Shown: positions 8,132 to 16,552 of the stretch, in pieces
How positions within the stretch are numbered: the stretch's first letter is position 1
Layout of the letters: every line of letters begins with the position of its first letter
Assembly: GCF_001500125.1 (NCBI RefSeq)
Contig: NZ_LQIV01000043.1
Coordinates: 167,047-231,046 of the forward strand
Length of the DNA stretch: 64,000 nucleotides
Direction: 5' to 3'
DNA from: Mycobacterium sp. IS-1742
GTDB taxonomy: Bacteria > Actinomycetota > Actinomycetes > Mycobacteriales > Mycobacteriaceae
Notes under the pieces: generated by a model
What the model was told of the DNA's origin: nothing
The model's input: only the letters and a program-made list of their open reading frames with translations
Databases searched by the model: none
Program-made: the position numbers and the translations under genes

Positions 8132-8992
8132 CTAGACCTTTCCTCTCCAGGGGACGGCGCGACGTTCGATCGTGCGCAGGAGACCGTCGATGACCAGGCC
8201 CGAGATGCCGATGGCGAAGATGCCCACCAGCACGACGGGGGTGTTGTTGTAGTTGCTGGCGTCCTTGACCAGCCCGCCGACGCCGGGCAACCCGTTGAAC
8301 AGTTCGGCGGCGACCACCGACGAGTACGCCATCCCCACCGCGAGCCGGATGCCGGTGAACGTCTCCGGCAGCGCCGACGGCACCACGACGTCGCGGATCA
8401 CCTCGGCGCGGGAGGCGCCCAGCGCTCGGGCGGCCTCGGTCAGCCCGACGGGGGCGGCGAGCACGGCCGCCGTCGTCGCGACCGCCGCCGGGGGCAGCGC
8501 CGCGAGCGCCAGCAGCGTGATCTTCGGCGCCTCGTCGATGCCCAGCCAGATGACGAGCAGGAAGAAGTAGGCCAGCGGCGGCAGGGCGCGCAAGAAGGTC
8601 AACCACGGCTCCAGCACGCTGCGCACCCAGCTGACCGAACCCATGACCAGGCCGAGCAGCACCCCGAGCGCCACCCCGATGACCACCCCTGCCAGGACCC
8701 GGCGCAAGGTCATGTACAGGTGCTCGGCCAGTAGATAACCCCCGTAGCCGCGAACCCCGTCGTGCGTGGTGGACACATCGATGAAGGCCTGCCACACGGC
8801 GGCCGGGTACGGCACGAAGGTCTGGTTCCAGACGCCGCTCGAGGCCGCGAGCTGCCACAGCCCGAAGAACACCGCCAGCGAGATCAGCGGCAGCGCAGCA
8901 CGGGTGAGACGGGCCCCCCAGGGTCCGCGGGGCGGGGCGGCGGGCGAGTCGAGTTGAGATTCGTCCGGCGTGACATCGACGAAGACCGACAC
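8132..8992 (-). CDS. ABC transporter permease, SsuC/TauC type
   Basis: This 286-residue membrane protein has about six hydrophobic segments and a binding-protein-dependent permease (BPD) domain. The cytoplasmic EAA loop is visible as EAARALGASRAEVIRDVVVPSALPE near residue 200, which contacts the ATPase. It begins at a GTG with only a weak upstream purine run. It is the first gene of a permease, binding protein, ATPase operon. The 131-base upstream region ends at the antiporter stop and holds an inverted repeat at 9010-9037. Confidence 0.87.
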   Translation of the reverse strand: MSVFVDVTPDESQLDSPAAPPRGPWGARLTRAALPLISLAVFFGLWQLAASSGVWNQTFVPYPAAVWQAFIDVSTTHDGVRGYGGYLLAEHLYMTLRRVLAGVVIGVALGVLLGLVMGSVSWVRSVLEPWLTFLRALPPLAYFFLLVIWLGIDEAPKITLLALAALPPAAVATTAAVLAAPVGLTEAARALGASRAEVIRDVVVPSALPETFTGIRLAVGMAYSSVVAAELFNGLPGVGGLVKDASNYNNTPVVLVGIFAIGISGLVIDGLLRTIERRAVPWRGKV

Positions 8993-9009
8993 TGTGGTGA
9001 CTTTCTGTG

Positions 9010-9037
9010 GCTGAAGAGGGGGCGAAAAGGCTTCAGC
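9010..9037 (-). promoter_or_regulatory. Inverted repeat in the leader of the ABC importer operon
   Basis: GCTGAAG (9010-9016) pairs with CTTCAGC (9031-9037) across a 14-base loop, 17 bases upstream of the permease GTG. It is too close to the start to be the promoter itself, so it could be a hairpin in the mRNA leader or an operator. Three short direct repeats of the form (C/T)ACCGGCA/C lie just upstream at about 9067-9100. Confidence 0.35.
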
Positions 9038-9123
9038 GACAGCAGTGGTCGGACAGCGCGCGGTTCACCGGCATATTGCTACCGGCAGCACCGGACAGCG
9101 AGAAGACTTGCGATCCGCGTGAT

Positions 9124-10683
9124 TTATTCGGGCTGGCTGCCGCGGGCGTCGAGGCGGCGCAGGACGCGGTCGACGATCGTCGGGTCGGTGCCCGATTCGG
9201 AGCGCGCCTCGACCACGGCCTCGCGGGCGGCCGCCAACATCTCGTCCTTGAGCGCGTTGACCGTCATCGCGTGGTCGGCGTGGGCGTCGTGGGATTCGGC
9301 GTCGGGCGGGGCGAATCCGACCGAGTGCCACATGCGTTCGGCATTGTCGCGCGCGTGTTCGATGACCTCCGGGTCGGCTTCCTCCCGCTCCTGGAGTTCG
9401 TCGAGCCGGGCGAAACCGGCCTCGCGGGCACGACGGATCAGCGCCTGTACCGCGTCGTCCTCCTCGTGGGGCGAGGCCCGCACCCCGAGCCTGCGGACGA
9501 GCGTCGGCAACGTCAGGCCCTGCAGCAGCAGGGTCACCACGATGACCACGAACGCGAAGAACACCAGGCGCTCGCGCTCGGGGAACTCCGGCGGCAGCGC
9601 GAGGACGGCGGCGAGTGTCACCACGCCACGCATCCCGGCCCAGGACGAGACGGCCATCTCCCGCCACCCGATCGGCTCCGCCACATACGACTTGCGCCGG
9701 TGGAGCCGCTCGTCGATGGTCGCCACCGGGAAGATCCACAGGAACCGCACGACGATCACCACCAGTGTGATGACCAGTCCCTGGACGACCAGCTCCTGCA
9801 GCGGCGCGTCGATGCTGTCGGCGACGGCGCGCATCTGCAGGCCGACGAAGGCGAATGCGGAGCCGGTCAACAGCAGTTCGACGATCTCCCATGTCGTTCC
9901 GGTGGCCAGCCGGGTCTGCGACGACTGGGTGTCGCCGTAGCGGCTCATCGCCAGCGCCACGGTCACCACGGCAAGTACGCCGCTGCCGTGCACGGCGTCG
10001 GCCGCCGCGTAGGCCGCGAACGGGACGACCAGGACGAGCCCGCTGCCCGCCGGGTGCGGTGGCAGCTTGTTGATCAACCAGCGGGTGGCGAAGGCGATGG
10101 CCAGGCCGACCAGCACCCCGAGGACGACGGCGAGCCCGAGTGCCTCACCCGCCCCCCAGGCGGAGAACGCGCCCGTCATCGTGCCTGCGACCGCCACCTC
10201 GTAGAGCACCAGGGAGGTCGCGTCGTTGGACAGCCCCTCCCCCTCAAGGATGGTGCGCAACCGCCGCGGAATGCCCAGCTTCTGGGCCACCGCGGTGGCG
10301 GCCACGGCGTCCGGCGGGGCGACCGCCGCGCCGAGCGCGATCGCGGCGATCAGCGGGACGGTCGGCACCAGCGCGTGCAGCGTCGCGCCGACGGCGACGG
10401 CGGTGACGCCGACCAGCGCGACGGCCAGCAGCGTGATGGGGCGCCGGTTGTCGAGGAACTCCCGCCAGGACGTGCGTCGGGCGGCGGCGAACAGCAGCGG
10501 GGGCAGCACCAGCGGAAGGATCAGCTCGGGATTCGGGGTGAGCACCGGCACCCCCGGGATGAACGCCAGCGCCAACCCGACCGCCAATAGGACGGCCGGA
10601 TACGGCACGGACAGGCGCTGTGCCACGGGGGCGAGGACGACGGTCGCCGCCAGCAGCGCCAGGCACAGGGTGAGAGCGGCCAA
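9124..10683 (-). CDS. Na+/H+ antiporter, CPA1 family
   Basis: This 519-residue monovalent cation:proton antiporter has about twelve membrane segments in residues 1-400 and a charged cytoplasmic tail. Family marks are the ion-site region APPDAVAATAV near residue 125, EGLSNDATSLVLY near residue 150 with the essential ND pair, and WAGMRGVVTLAAVLALP near residue 345. The start is a TTG with GGAAGGA 8 bases upstream; no in-frame ATG exists nearby. The tail (about residues 405-519) is rich in acidic and charged residues and probably regulates activity. It is divergent from the SDR at 10854. It would export Na+ or K+ in exchange for H+ at the plasma membrane. Confidence 0.87.
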   Translation of the reverse strand: MAALTLCLALLAATVVLAPVAQRLSVPYPAVLLAVGLALAFIPGVPVLTPNPELILPLVLPPLLFAAARRTSWREFLDNRRPITLLAVALVGVTAVAVGATLHALVPTVPLIAAIALGAAVAPPDAVAATAVAQKLGIPRRLRTILEGEGLSNDATSLVLYEVAVAGTMTGAFSAWGAGEALGLAVVLGVLVGLAIAFATRWLINKLPPHPAGSGLVLVVPFAAYAAADAVHGSGVLAVVTVALAMSRYGDTQSSQTRLATGTTWEIVELLLTGSAFAFVGLQMRAVADSIDAPLQELVVQGLVITLVVIVVRFLWIFPVATIDERLHRRKSYVAEPIGWREMAVSSWAGMRGVVTLAAVLALPPEFPERERLVFFAFVVIVVTLLLQGLTLPTLVRRLGVRASPHEEDDAVQALIRRAREAGFARLDELQEREEADPEVIEHARDNAERMWHSVGFAPPDAESHDAHADHAMTVNALKDEMLAAAREAVVEARSESGTDPTIVDRVLRRLDARGSQPE

Positions 10684-10751
10684 GCGGGTGATCCTTCCGG
10701 GGGAACGGACGAGAACTTGTACCCGCTCCGGCCCCGCCGCACCCAGGAATG

Positions 10752-10819
10752 GCCGGTGACATAAGCTGCCTTACCGTTACCTTATCTTTCCCTTAACTTC
10801 CTTAATTCGGGTGTACGGT
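10752..10819 (+). promoter_or_regulatory. AT-rich divergent control region with repeated TTA words
   Basis: Between the antiporter and SDR starts lies an AT-rich tract with TTA at short intervals (CCTTACC, GTTACC, CTTATC, CTTAAC, CTTAAT), unusual in this GC-rich sequence. A TANNNT hexamer (TACGGT, 10814-10819) would start an SDR transcript near 10826, with a leader of about 28 bases holding GGAAGGAG. The repeated words may be a regulator site. Confidence 0.4.
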
Positions 10820-10853
10820 GGCATGCATCGTCCGGTCGAGGAAGGAGCCAGAC

Positions 10854-11540
10854 ATGCACCATGGACCCGAACGGATCGTCCTGATCACGGGCGCCTCGGG
10901 GGGCGTCGGCGCCGAGGTCGCGCGGCACCTCGCCGGCCCCGACACCCACGTCGTCGTCCACTACCGCGAGAACTTCAGCGGCGCGGACGCGGTGGCGGAC
11001 GCGATCCGCCAGGCGGGCGGTCACGCGTCCACGCTGGCCGCGGACATCTCCGACGAAGCGGAGGCGGCGACGCTGATGAATTCCGTCGCGGCGCGGTTCG
11101 GACGTCTCGACGCACTGGTCCTCAACACCGCGAGCCGACCGGAACTCGGCGCCGACCCCCGGTACGCCATGCGACTCAACCGGGATGCGCAGCGTCGTCT
11201 CGCGCAACTGGCCGTGCCCCTGATGCCGGTGGGCGGCCGCATCGTGTTCGTCACCAGCCATCAGGCGCACTTCTTCCCGAACAAGGCCGTGCCGAAGGGT
11301 TATGTGGCCGTCGCCGCGAGCAAGCGCGCCGGGGAGACCGCCCTGTACGGGATGCGTACGGTCCTCGCCCACGCCGGCGTCCACCTCACCGTGGTCTCCG
11401 GAGACCGGGTCGACGGTCCGACCATGCGCCCGCTGCCGACGGCCGACGAGTTCGCCGAGGCGATCGTCACGGCGACCACGACGCCGCACCCGCCGAGCAT
11501 CGCCTACGTCGGCCGGGCCGACTATCTGATGACCGCCTGA
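10854..11540 (+). CDS. SDR-family oxidoreductase, divergent
   Basis: This 228-residue protein has the SDR cofactor motif TGASGGVG near residue 11 and a Rossmann fold. The active-site region is atypical: LNTAS replaces NNAG, and the expected YxxxK may be GYVAVAASK, where Tyr and Lys are seven residues apart instead of four. The catalytic role is therefore uncertain. The start is an ATG preceded by GGAAGGAG. The gene ends 19 bases inside the convergent glycosyltransferase gene at 11522. It could be an NAD(P)-binding protein with altered chemistry. Confidence 0.8.
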   Translation: MHHGPERIVLITGASGGVGAEVARHLAGPDTHVVVHYRENFSGADAVADAIRQAGGHASTLAADISDEAEAATLMNSVAARFGRLDALVLNTASRPELGADPRYAMRLNRDAQRRLAQLAVPLMPVGGRIVFVTSHQAHFFPNKAVPKGYVAVAASKRAGETALYGMRTVLAHAGVHLTVVSGDRVDGPTMRPLPTADEFAEAIVTATTTPHPPSIAYVGRADYLMTA

Positions 11541-12373
11541 CCGCCCGCGGTCACCTCGATCTCTTCGCCACGACGGGAGATCAGCCCGTCGCGTTCGAAG
11601 GCGTCGAGCCAGCCCGGCATCGGCCATCGGTTCCAGCGGCGCCGGAAGATCCTGGCGTTCGCGACGATCTGGTGAAGGTGCTCGACCGGCGGATCCGACA
11701 CCGGATGATGCTGGTGGTAGGCGTGCGCGCCGCCCACCCAGACGAGCGGGACACCGTGCTCGCGCGCGACGGCGCCGAAGTCGGTGTCCTCGCCGCCGTA
11801 GCCGGTGTACGCCTCGCAGAAACCGCCCAGGACCCGCCACGTCCGCGCGGTGACCGCGAAGGACAGCGACCAGAACAGGTCGTGGTCGTCGGCGGTGACG
11901 AGCCGGCCGGCGGGGGGATCGGGGCGCGCCGGGTGCGGTGCGGTCATGGTGTCGAGGGCGTCGATCGGGTAGCCGGCCGGCGGTGGCGGCGGCAGGTAGG
12001 TGACCGGTCCGCTGAACAGCGCGACGGATTCGGTCTCCGCGCACGCCCGGACGTACCGGCCGACCAGCTCGTCGCCGGGTATGCAGTCGACGTCGAGGAA
12101 GATCAGCACGTCCGCGCCGCGCCGCAACGCGTGCTCGGCGCCCGTGTTCCGCGCCCGCGCCAGGGGTAGGCCGGAGAATGGCCCCGACGCCGCCGGGCAG
12201 TCGACGACCTCCACCGCGCCGCCCGCCGCGCCGGCGATCCCGGGGTCGTCCATCGCCACCACCACACGCAGGTCCGGCCGCACCCGCGAGCGGTCGAATC
12301 CGGCGCTCTGCCGACGGAGGTGCTCGTGGCGGCCGTGCGCGACCGTCACCACGGCGACCCCCGGGCGGCTCAC
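11522..12373 (-). CDS. GT2-family glycosyltransferase with GYGGED motif
   Basis: This 283-residue GT-A glycosyltransferase has an N-terminal nucleotide-sugar strand (VAVVTVAHGRHEHL), a DxD metal-binding motif in LIFLDVDCIPGDE near residue 94, and a GYGGEDTDFG acceptor motif near residue 193, as in galactosyl/GalNAc transferase-like domains. The GTG start overlaps the previous stop (GTGA). It is the last of four coupled glycosyltransferase genes on the minus strand. It has no signal peptide or membrane segment, so it would act on the cytoplasmic face. Donor and acceptor are unknown. Confidence 0.85.
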   Translation of the reverse strand: MSRPGVAVVTVAHGRHEHLRRQSAGFDRSRVRPDLRVVVAMDDPGIAGAAGGAVEVVDCPAASGPFSGLPLARARNTGAEHALRRGADVLIFLDVDCIPGDELVGRYVRACAETESVALFSGPVTYLPPPPPAGYPIDALDTMTAPHPARPDPPAGRLVTADDHDLFWSLSFAVTARTWRVLGGFCEAYTGYGGEDTDFGAVAREHGVPLVWVGGAHAYHQHHPVSDPPVEHLHQIVANARIFRRRWNRWPMPGWLDAFERDGLISRRGEEIEVTAGGQAVIR

Positions 12374-13350
12374 GCGGCGATCACCGATGCGGCGCGCGCC
12401 GCGGCACCCGCACCACGCAACCGCTGCCACCGATCGGCGGCGTTGCGGGCCCGGGCCGCCGACAGCAGCCCCGCCCACTCGTCGGGGTGCGGCCACACCG
12501 GCGCGCTGACCACGACGCCCGCGTCGGCCAGCGCCGCCGCTGTGGCGCACTGCTCGTCGAAGGGCCGCCGCTGCGGGATGACGACGGCGGGAACGCCTGC
12601 CGTCGCGATGTCGGCGATGGCGCTCTGTCCGGCGTGGGTCACGACGACGTCGGCGGCGCTGAGCAGCGGCCACAGCTCGTCCACCCAGCCTGCGTCACCA
12701 CCGGCGGCCACCCAGCGGCAGTCGGGCGCCGCGCGCCGCAGCTGGTCGAGCGCGTCATCGGGCGTTGCCGACCCACCCGCCCCCGCCAGCAGCAGTCCGG
12801 TCGGGCCGGCCGGCGCGGGGGTCGGCGCGGCACCCTCGAAACGGCTGATCACCCCCACGTAGTGGGTGCGCGGGGCGTGGCGGGCCAGCCAACCGGGCCG
12901 GTACACCTCCTCCGACCAGGGCGCCACGATCCGGTCGGCGATGTCGTATCCGAGCGCGTGCACGGCGTCGCCGCGCTCGCCCGGCATCGCCATCACCGTC
13001 ACCGGCACACCGGCCAGCCGGCACAGCAGGGTCACCTCGACGGAGACGTCGACGACCATGCGGCGCGGCCGCAAGTCCGTGATGGCGTTGACCAGCGCCG
13101 CGGATCGGTCGGCGAGCCCGCCCACGTTCAGCGGGACCCAGTGCAGCCGGCCGTTGGCCGTCGGATCGGCGGCCTCGGTGTCCTGACCCGCTACGTCGAG
13201 AGGCAGTCGCACCCAGTCGAATTCGGAGCCGAGTTCACGCGGGCGCGGCGCCGAGGAGAAGAACACCACCTCCTCGGTGAGGTGCCTGCTGATGGCCAGT
13301 GCCCGCGATGCGTGCCCGCGTCCGTGATGGTGCACGTAGTAACCGATCAC
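12370..13350 (-). CDS. MurG/UGT-like glycosyltransferase (GT-B)
   Basis: This 326-residue GT-B protein begins MIGYYVHHHGRGHASRALAI, the His/Gly-rich N-terminal loop of MurG-like enzymes. The C-terminal half has the donor-binding segment THAGQSAIADIATAGVPAVVIP near residue 237, matching the GT28/UGT consensus. The GTG start overlaps the previous stop (GTGA), and its own stop overlaps the next start in the same way. It would transfer a sugar from a nucleotide donor in the cytosol; the acceptor is unknown. Confidence 0.85.
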   Translation of the reverse strand: MIGYYVHHHGRGHASRALAISRHLTEEVVFFSSAPRPRELGSEFDWVRLPLDVAGQDTEAADPTANGRLHWVPLNVGGLADRSAALVNAITDLRPRRMVVDVSVEVTLLCRLAGVPVTVMAMPGERGDAVHALGYDIADRIVAPWSEEVYRPGWLARHAPRTHYVGVISRFEGAAPTPAPAGPTGLLLAGAGGSATPDDALDQLRRAAPDCRWVAAGGDAGWVDELWPLLSAADVVVTHAGQSAIADIATAGVPAVVIPQRRPFDEQCATAAALADAGVVVSAPVWPHPDEWAGLLSAARARNAADRWQRLRGAGAAARAASVIAA

Positions 13351-14438
13351 GCCGAGACCCGCTCGTCCTCGACGGCCATCAGGTCCACGTACCGCGCGAG
13401 GTAGCGCTCGACCATCACGGTCTGCGAGCAGTGCGATTCCGCACGCGCCCGGACCGGGCCGCGCGGCAGTTGCGCCGCCGCGACCAGCGCCCGGCTGAGT
13501 GCGTCGACGTCGCCGGGCGGGGCCAGCCGGCCGCTGGAGGCGTCGATGGTCTCGGGGATGCCGCCGCGCGCGAAGGCCGCGACCGGTGTGCCGCTGGCCA
13601 GTGCCTCGGCGGTCACGAGACCGTAGGGCTCCTCCCAGCGAGGCGTCACCAGCGCGACGGCCGCACCGCCCACCAGCTCGTTGAGTTCGTCGCGGCGCAG
13701 GTGTCCCTCGTAGCTCACCGCACCGCCGAGCTCCGGCCGGACCGCCTCGTCGAAGTACGCGGGGTCACCCACCGGGCCCGCGATCCGCAGCGGCCACCCC
13801 GCCGCCCTGGCCGCGGCGATCGCGTCGGGCAGACCCTTCTCCGGCACCAGGCGCCCGCTCCAGACCGCGTAGTCGCCCCCCGGCCCAGGACGCCATTCGT
13901 CGAGGTCGATGCCATTGGAGATGACCGGCACCGGCCCGTTGACCGGTTCCCACTGCCGTGCGGTGAACGCACTCACCGCGGTGAACGCACTGGCCACCCC
14001 GCCGGGAAGCGCCACGGCCTGTTCCAGCCACTTCAGCGGCGGGGTGTGCAGCGTGGTCAGCATCGGCACCGGAAGCGTGCGCGCCATGGCCAACGGAAGG
14101 TAGTGGAGGCTGTGGTTGTGCACGACGTCGAACGAATCCTTCAGCCGGTCAGCCAGATTCATCATCACCGACAGGTAGGCGTGCGTTTCGTGGACCACCC
14201 AGTCGGGCACCGTGGTGTCCTGACGAGAGGCGTCGGTCAGCTCCAGGGTGTGCACCGGAACCACGTCCCAGGGCAGGTCGACCGCGGAACCCGGAGCCGC
14301 GAACATCGTCACGGAATGGCCCGCCGCGGTGAGGGCGTGCGCGAACTGGTAGACGAACGCTTCGAGGCCGCCGGCGAACGGCTGGCGCACGGGGTACCGC
14401 GCCGAGGCGATCATGGCCACCCGGATCGGAGGGGTCAC
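13347..14438 (-). CDS. GT4-family glycosyltransferase
   Basis: This 363-residue retaining GT-B enzyme has the loop PFAGGLEAFVYQFAHAL near residue 20, HNHSLHYLPLAM, the domain-linker region ISNGIDLDEWRP near residue 175, GRLVPEKGLPDAI, and the donor-binding EEPYGLVTAEALASGTPV near residue 270 with the typical EX7E spacing. The chosen GTG at 14438 overlaps the previous stop (GTGA). A longer reading of the same frame reaches 15377 only by running antisense-like through the neighbouring gene and was not used. It is the second gene of the minus-strand operon. Confidence 0.87.
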   Translation of the reverse strand: MTPPIRVAMIASARYPVRQPFAGGLEAFVYQFAHALTAAGHSVTMFAAPGSAVDLPWDVVPVHTLELTDASRQDTTVPDWVVHETHAYLSVMMNLADRLKDSFDVVHNHSLHYLPLAMARTLPVPMLTTLHTPPLKWLEQAVALPGGVASAFTAVSAFTARQWEPVNGPVPVISNGIDLDEWRPGPGGDYAVWSGRLVPEKGLPDAIAAARAAGWPLRIAGPVGDPAYFDEAVRPELGGAVSYEGHLRRDELNELVGGAAVALVTPRWEEPYGLVTAEALASGTPVAAFARGGIPETIDASSGRLAPPGDVDALSRALVAAAQLPRGPVRARAESHCSQTVMVERYLARYVDLMAVEDERVSA

Positions 14439-15493
14439 GCCGCGTCCGCATCCGCGAGGACGGTGCGGTAGAGGTCGCTCATCTCCCGCCGGACCTCTCG
14501 CAGTTGCCGTCTCCGTTGCGCGCGCCGGTCGTCGCCGGTCGACCGCCGGTGTCCGGCGAGCGCCAGCCCCTCGCGGACCGCGTGCCGCAGGCTCTCCACC
14601 AGCCCCGTGCCCACCGCACGGTGGTCGAAGGCCGGATCGCCGTGCTGGTGGCGGAAGTGCCCGCAGTCGGGGACAACCGCCGCGACGCCGGCGTCGTAGC
14701 ACGCCTCCACCCAGCCCGAATGCGTCCCGAACCGGTAGGGCAGCACGAGCGCGTCGATCTCGCCGAGGTACTGCTGCAGTTCCCGGTCGGTGAACCGGGC
14801 GTGCACCCGCACATCGACACCGCGCCGGCTCAGCTCGTCGAGCCGGACGGCGGTCAGTTCGCCCGCCCGTGGTGAGCGGTGGACGTCGTCGTCGACGTCG
14901 AGGCGCAGTTGCCACGCGGATTCGCCGGCGGCCAGCAGCGCGTTGATCACCGGGAAGGGATCGATGTTGGCGCGCAACGATTTCGCATGGACGGCGACCA
15001 CCGGTCGGGCCCGTACCGCGCGCTGCGCCCCGACGGCGGCCGGCGGCAGGACACACGGGTGCGGCAGCACGCCCGCCCGCCTGCCCCACCGCTCGGCGAT
15101 GACGTCGGCGGCTCCCGTCGTGAGCGTCACCACGGCGTCCGCGGCGGGGATCAGCACGTCCAACCGCGCCAGATGGTCTCGGGGATCCGCGAAGTGCGGG
15201 TTGTGCAGATCGTGGACGGTCACCACCAACGGCTTCCGGCGCGAGGTCAGGAGAGCTGCGACGTCGCGCAGCACCGCCGGCGGGGTCGCGTCGTAGCCGA
15301 AGTGCACATGCATGACGTCGAAGTACCCGGAATTCTCGGCGACATACCCGGGTTCGAGGAACCGCGGCGGCCACCACTGATCAGGCGACGTCGCACCGGC
15401 CGGGCGTGGATCATCCAGCAGCAGAACGGTTTCGGGGTCGGTAATGGAGCGCACGTAGGGATGCGCAGCAGGGACCGAGGCAACAGCGATCAA
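14435..15493 (-). CDS. Glycosyltransferase, GT4-like, first gene of operon
   Basis: This 352-residue protein has a GT-B layout: DVMHVHFGYDATPPAV and VTVHDLHNPHF in the N-terminal half, and in the C-terminal half LGEIDALVLPYRFGTHSGWVEACYDAGVAAVVP, where the Glu is in the position used by GT4 enzymes for the donor. The classical first Glu motif is less clear, so the subfamily is uncertain. An in-frame stop precedes the TTG start directly, which forces the start to this TTG or a later codon. The gene is divergent from the WcbI-like gene across about 100 bases. Confidence 0.78.
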   Translation of the reverse strand: MIAVASVPAAHPYVRSITDPETVLLLDDPRPAGATSPDQWWPPRFLEPGYVAENSGYFDVMHVHFGYDATPPAVLRDVAALLTSRRKPLVVTVHDLHNPHFADPRDHLARLDVLIPAADAVVTLTTGAADVIAERWGRRAGVLPHPCVLPPAAVGAQRAVRARPVVAVHAKSLRANIDPFPVINALLAAGESAWQLRLDVDDDVHRSPRAGELTAVRLDELSRRGVDVRVHARFTDRELQQYLGEIDALVLPYRFGTHSGWVEACYDAGVAAVVPDCGHFRHQHGDPAFDHRAVGTGLVESLRHAVREGLALAGHRRSTGDDRRAQRRRQLREVRREMSDLYRTVLADADAA

Positions 15494-15582
15494 TCACACA
15501 ACCTGTCGAGCAAGCAGGGGAGGCACACCCTCGCCGCTTGCTAGACGATTGCGCCAACGAATTTGTACCACGGATCCGGGCC

Positions 15583-15588
15583 TACCCT
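15583..15588 (+). promoter_or_regulatory. -10 hexamer giving a probable leaderless WcbI-like mRNA
   Basis: TACCCT (TANNNT) ends 7 bases before the GTG at 15596, and no Shine-Dalgarno is visible, which fits transcription starting on the start codon. The bases upstream also hold the start region of the divergent glycosyltransferase operon. Confidence 0.45.
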
Positions 15589-15595
15589 CGATGTG

Positions 15596-16552
15596 GTGAA
15601 CGACCACGACGCAGGCCGCAGAAGGCACTACCGGGACTTCTACCGGCCGCCCGGTTCGCCGCCGTCGCCGTCGTCGCCGCTCTGGCTGGTCGTCGGCAAC
15701 TGTCAGGCCGAGGCGCTGCGGGTGATCCTCGACGGCGTCCCCCAGCGGCCGTACCGCACCGCCCGCATCCCGCCGGTACACGAACTGCAGCGGTCCGATC
15801 TGCGTCACCTCGACGACCTGCTGAGTGAGACCGCGCTGCTCATCTGTCAGCCCATCCGCGACGACTACCGCGACCTGCCGCTCGGCACGTCGCAGTTGAC
15901 CGAGCGGCTCCCGGCCGGCGCAAAAGGCTTGCGGTGGCCGGTCATTCGCTACGCGGGCCTGTACCCGTTCCAGGTCATCGTGCGCCATCCGGCCGATCGG
16001 TCGGTGACGCCTCCCCCGGTGCCGTACCACGATCTGCGCACGATCGTGGCCGCCCGCGACCGCCGGTCCGCCGACGCCGTGTGGGACGTCGAGGTGTCGG
16101 CGGAGCAGGTGCGGGCGGTCGCCGGCGCCAGCCGCGAGGAACTCGCCCGCCGGGAACGCGCGCACACCGATGTGGGGGTGTCCGACGTGTTGGCCCGCCA
16201 GGGTGCGGACGCCGCACACACCATCAACCATCCCGGTAACGGCGTGCTGACCGAGCTGGCCCGGCGAATTCTGCGTCACCAAAATGTCACACTTCCGGTC
16301 GAGCCGCCGACCCGGACGCTGCTCGGCTCGATCCGCGCGCCCCTGGAGGCCCGGGTGCCGGCGGCACTCGGCTTCGATGCCGATCCTCGGCCGAATTGGC
16401 AAGAGGGGCAACGTACCTGGACGCCGCAGGAGGTGCATGCCATCCAGATGCGCTGGTATCAGGCTAATCCCGACTACATCGGCTTGGCGCTGGAACGCCA
16501 CGCCGCGACGCTGGATCTGCTCGGGCTGGCCGCGACGGGTCCGGTCCGGTGA
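15596..16552 (+). CDS. WcbI-like polysaccharide biosynthesis protein
   Basis: The protein has about 318 residues. The N-terminal half contains LVVGNCQAEALRVIL near residue 32, the GNCQ signature of the WcbI family, whose characterised member modifies capsular heptose (acetyl transfer). A GTG at 15593 or 15596 is the likely start, because a -10 hexamer sits at leaderless spacing and an upstream TTG has no support. The second half has no motif I recognise (RYAGLYPFQVIVRH, WTPQEVHAIQMRWYQ). It overlaps the next glycosyltransferase by four bases (GTGA). In context it probably decorates or esterifies the glycan made by the surrounding enzymes. The family call rests on the motif only. Confidence 0.65.
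   Translation: MNDHDAGRRRHYRDFYRPPGSPPSPSSPLWLVVGNCQAEALRVILDGVPQRPYRTARIPPVHELQRSDLRHLDDLLSETALLICQPIRDDYRDLPLGTSQLTERLPAGAKGLRWPVIRYAGLYPFQVIVRHPADRSVTPPPVPYHDLRTIVAARDRRSADAVWDVEVSAEQVRAVAGASREELARRERAHTDVGVSDVLARQGADAAHTINHPGNGVLTELARRILRHQNVTLPVEPPTRTLLGSIRAPLEARVPAALGFDADPRPNWQEGQRTWTPQEVHAIQMRWYQANPDYIGLALERHAATLDLLGLAATGPVR

Noticed and set aside
13347..15377. 676-residue version of the GT4 glycosyltransferase
   Set aside because: The first 313 residues are an Arg-rich out-of-frame reading of the adjacent glycosyltransferase gene. The GTG at 14438 with a GTGA overlap fits the family N-terminus.
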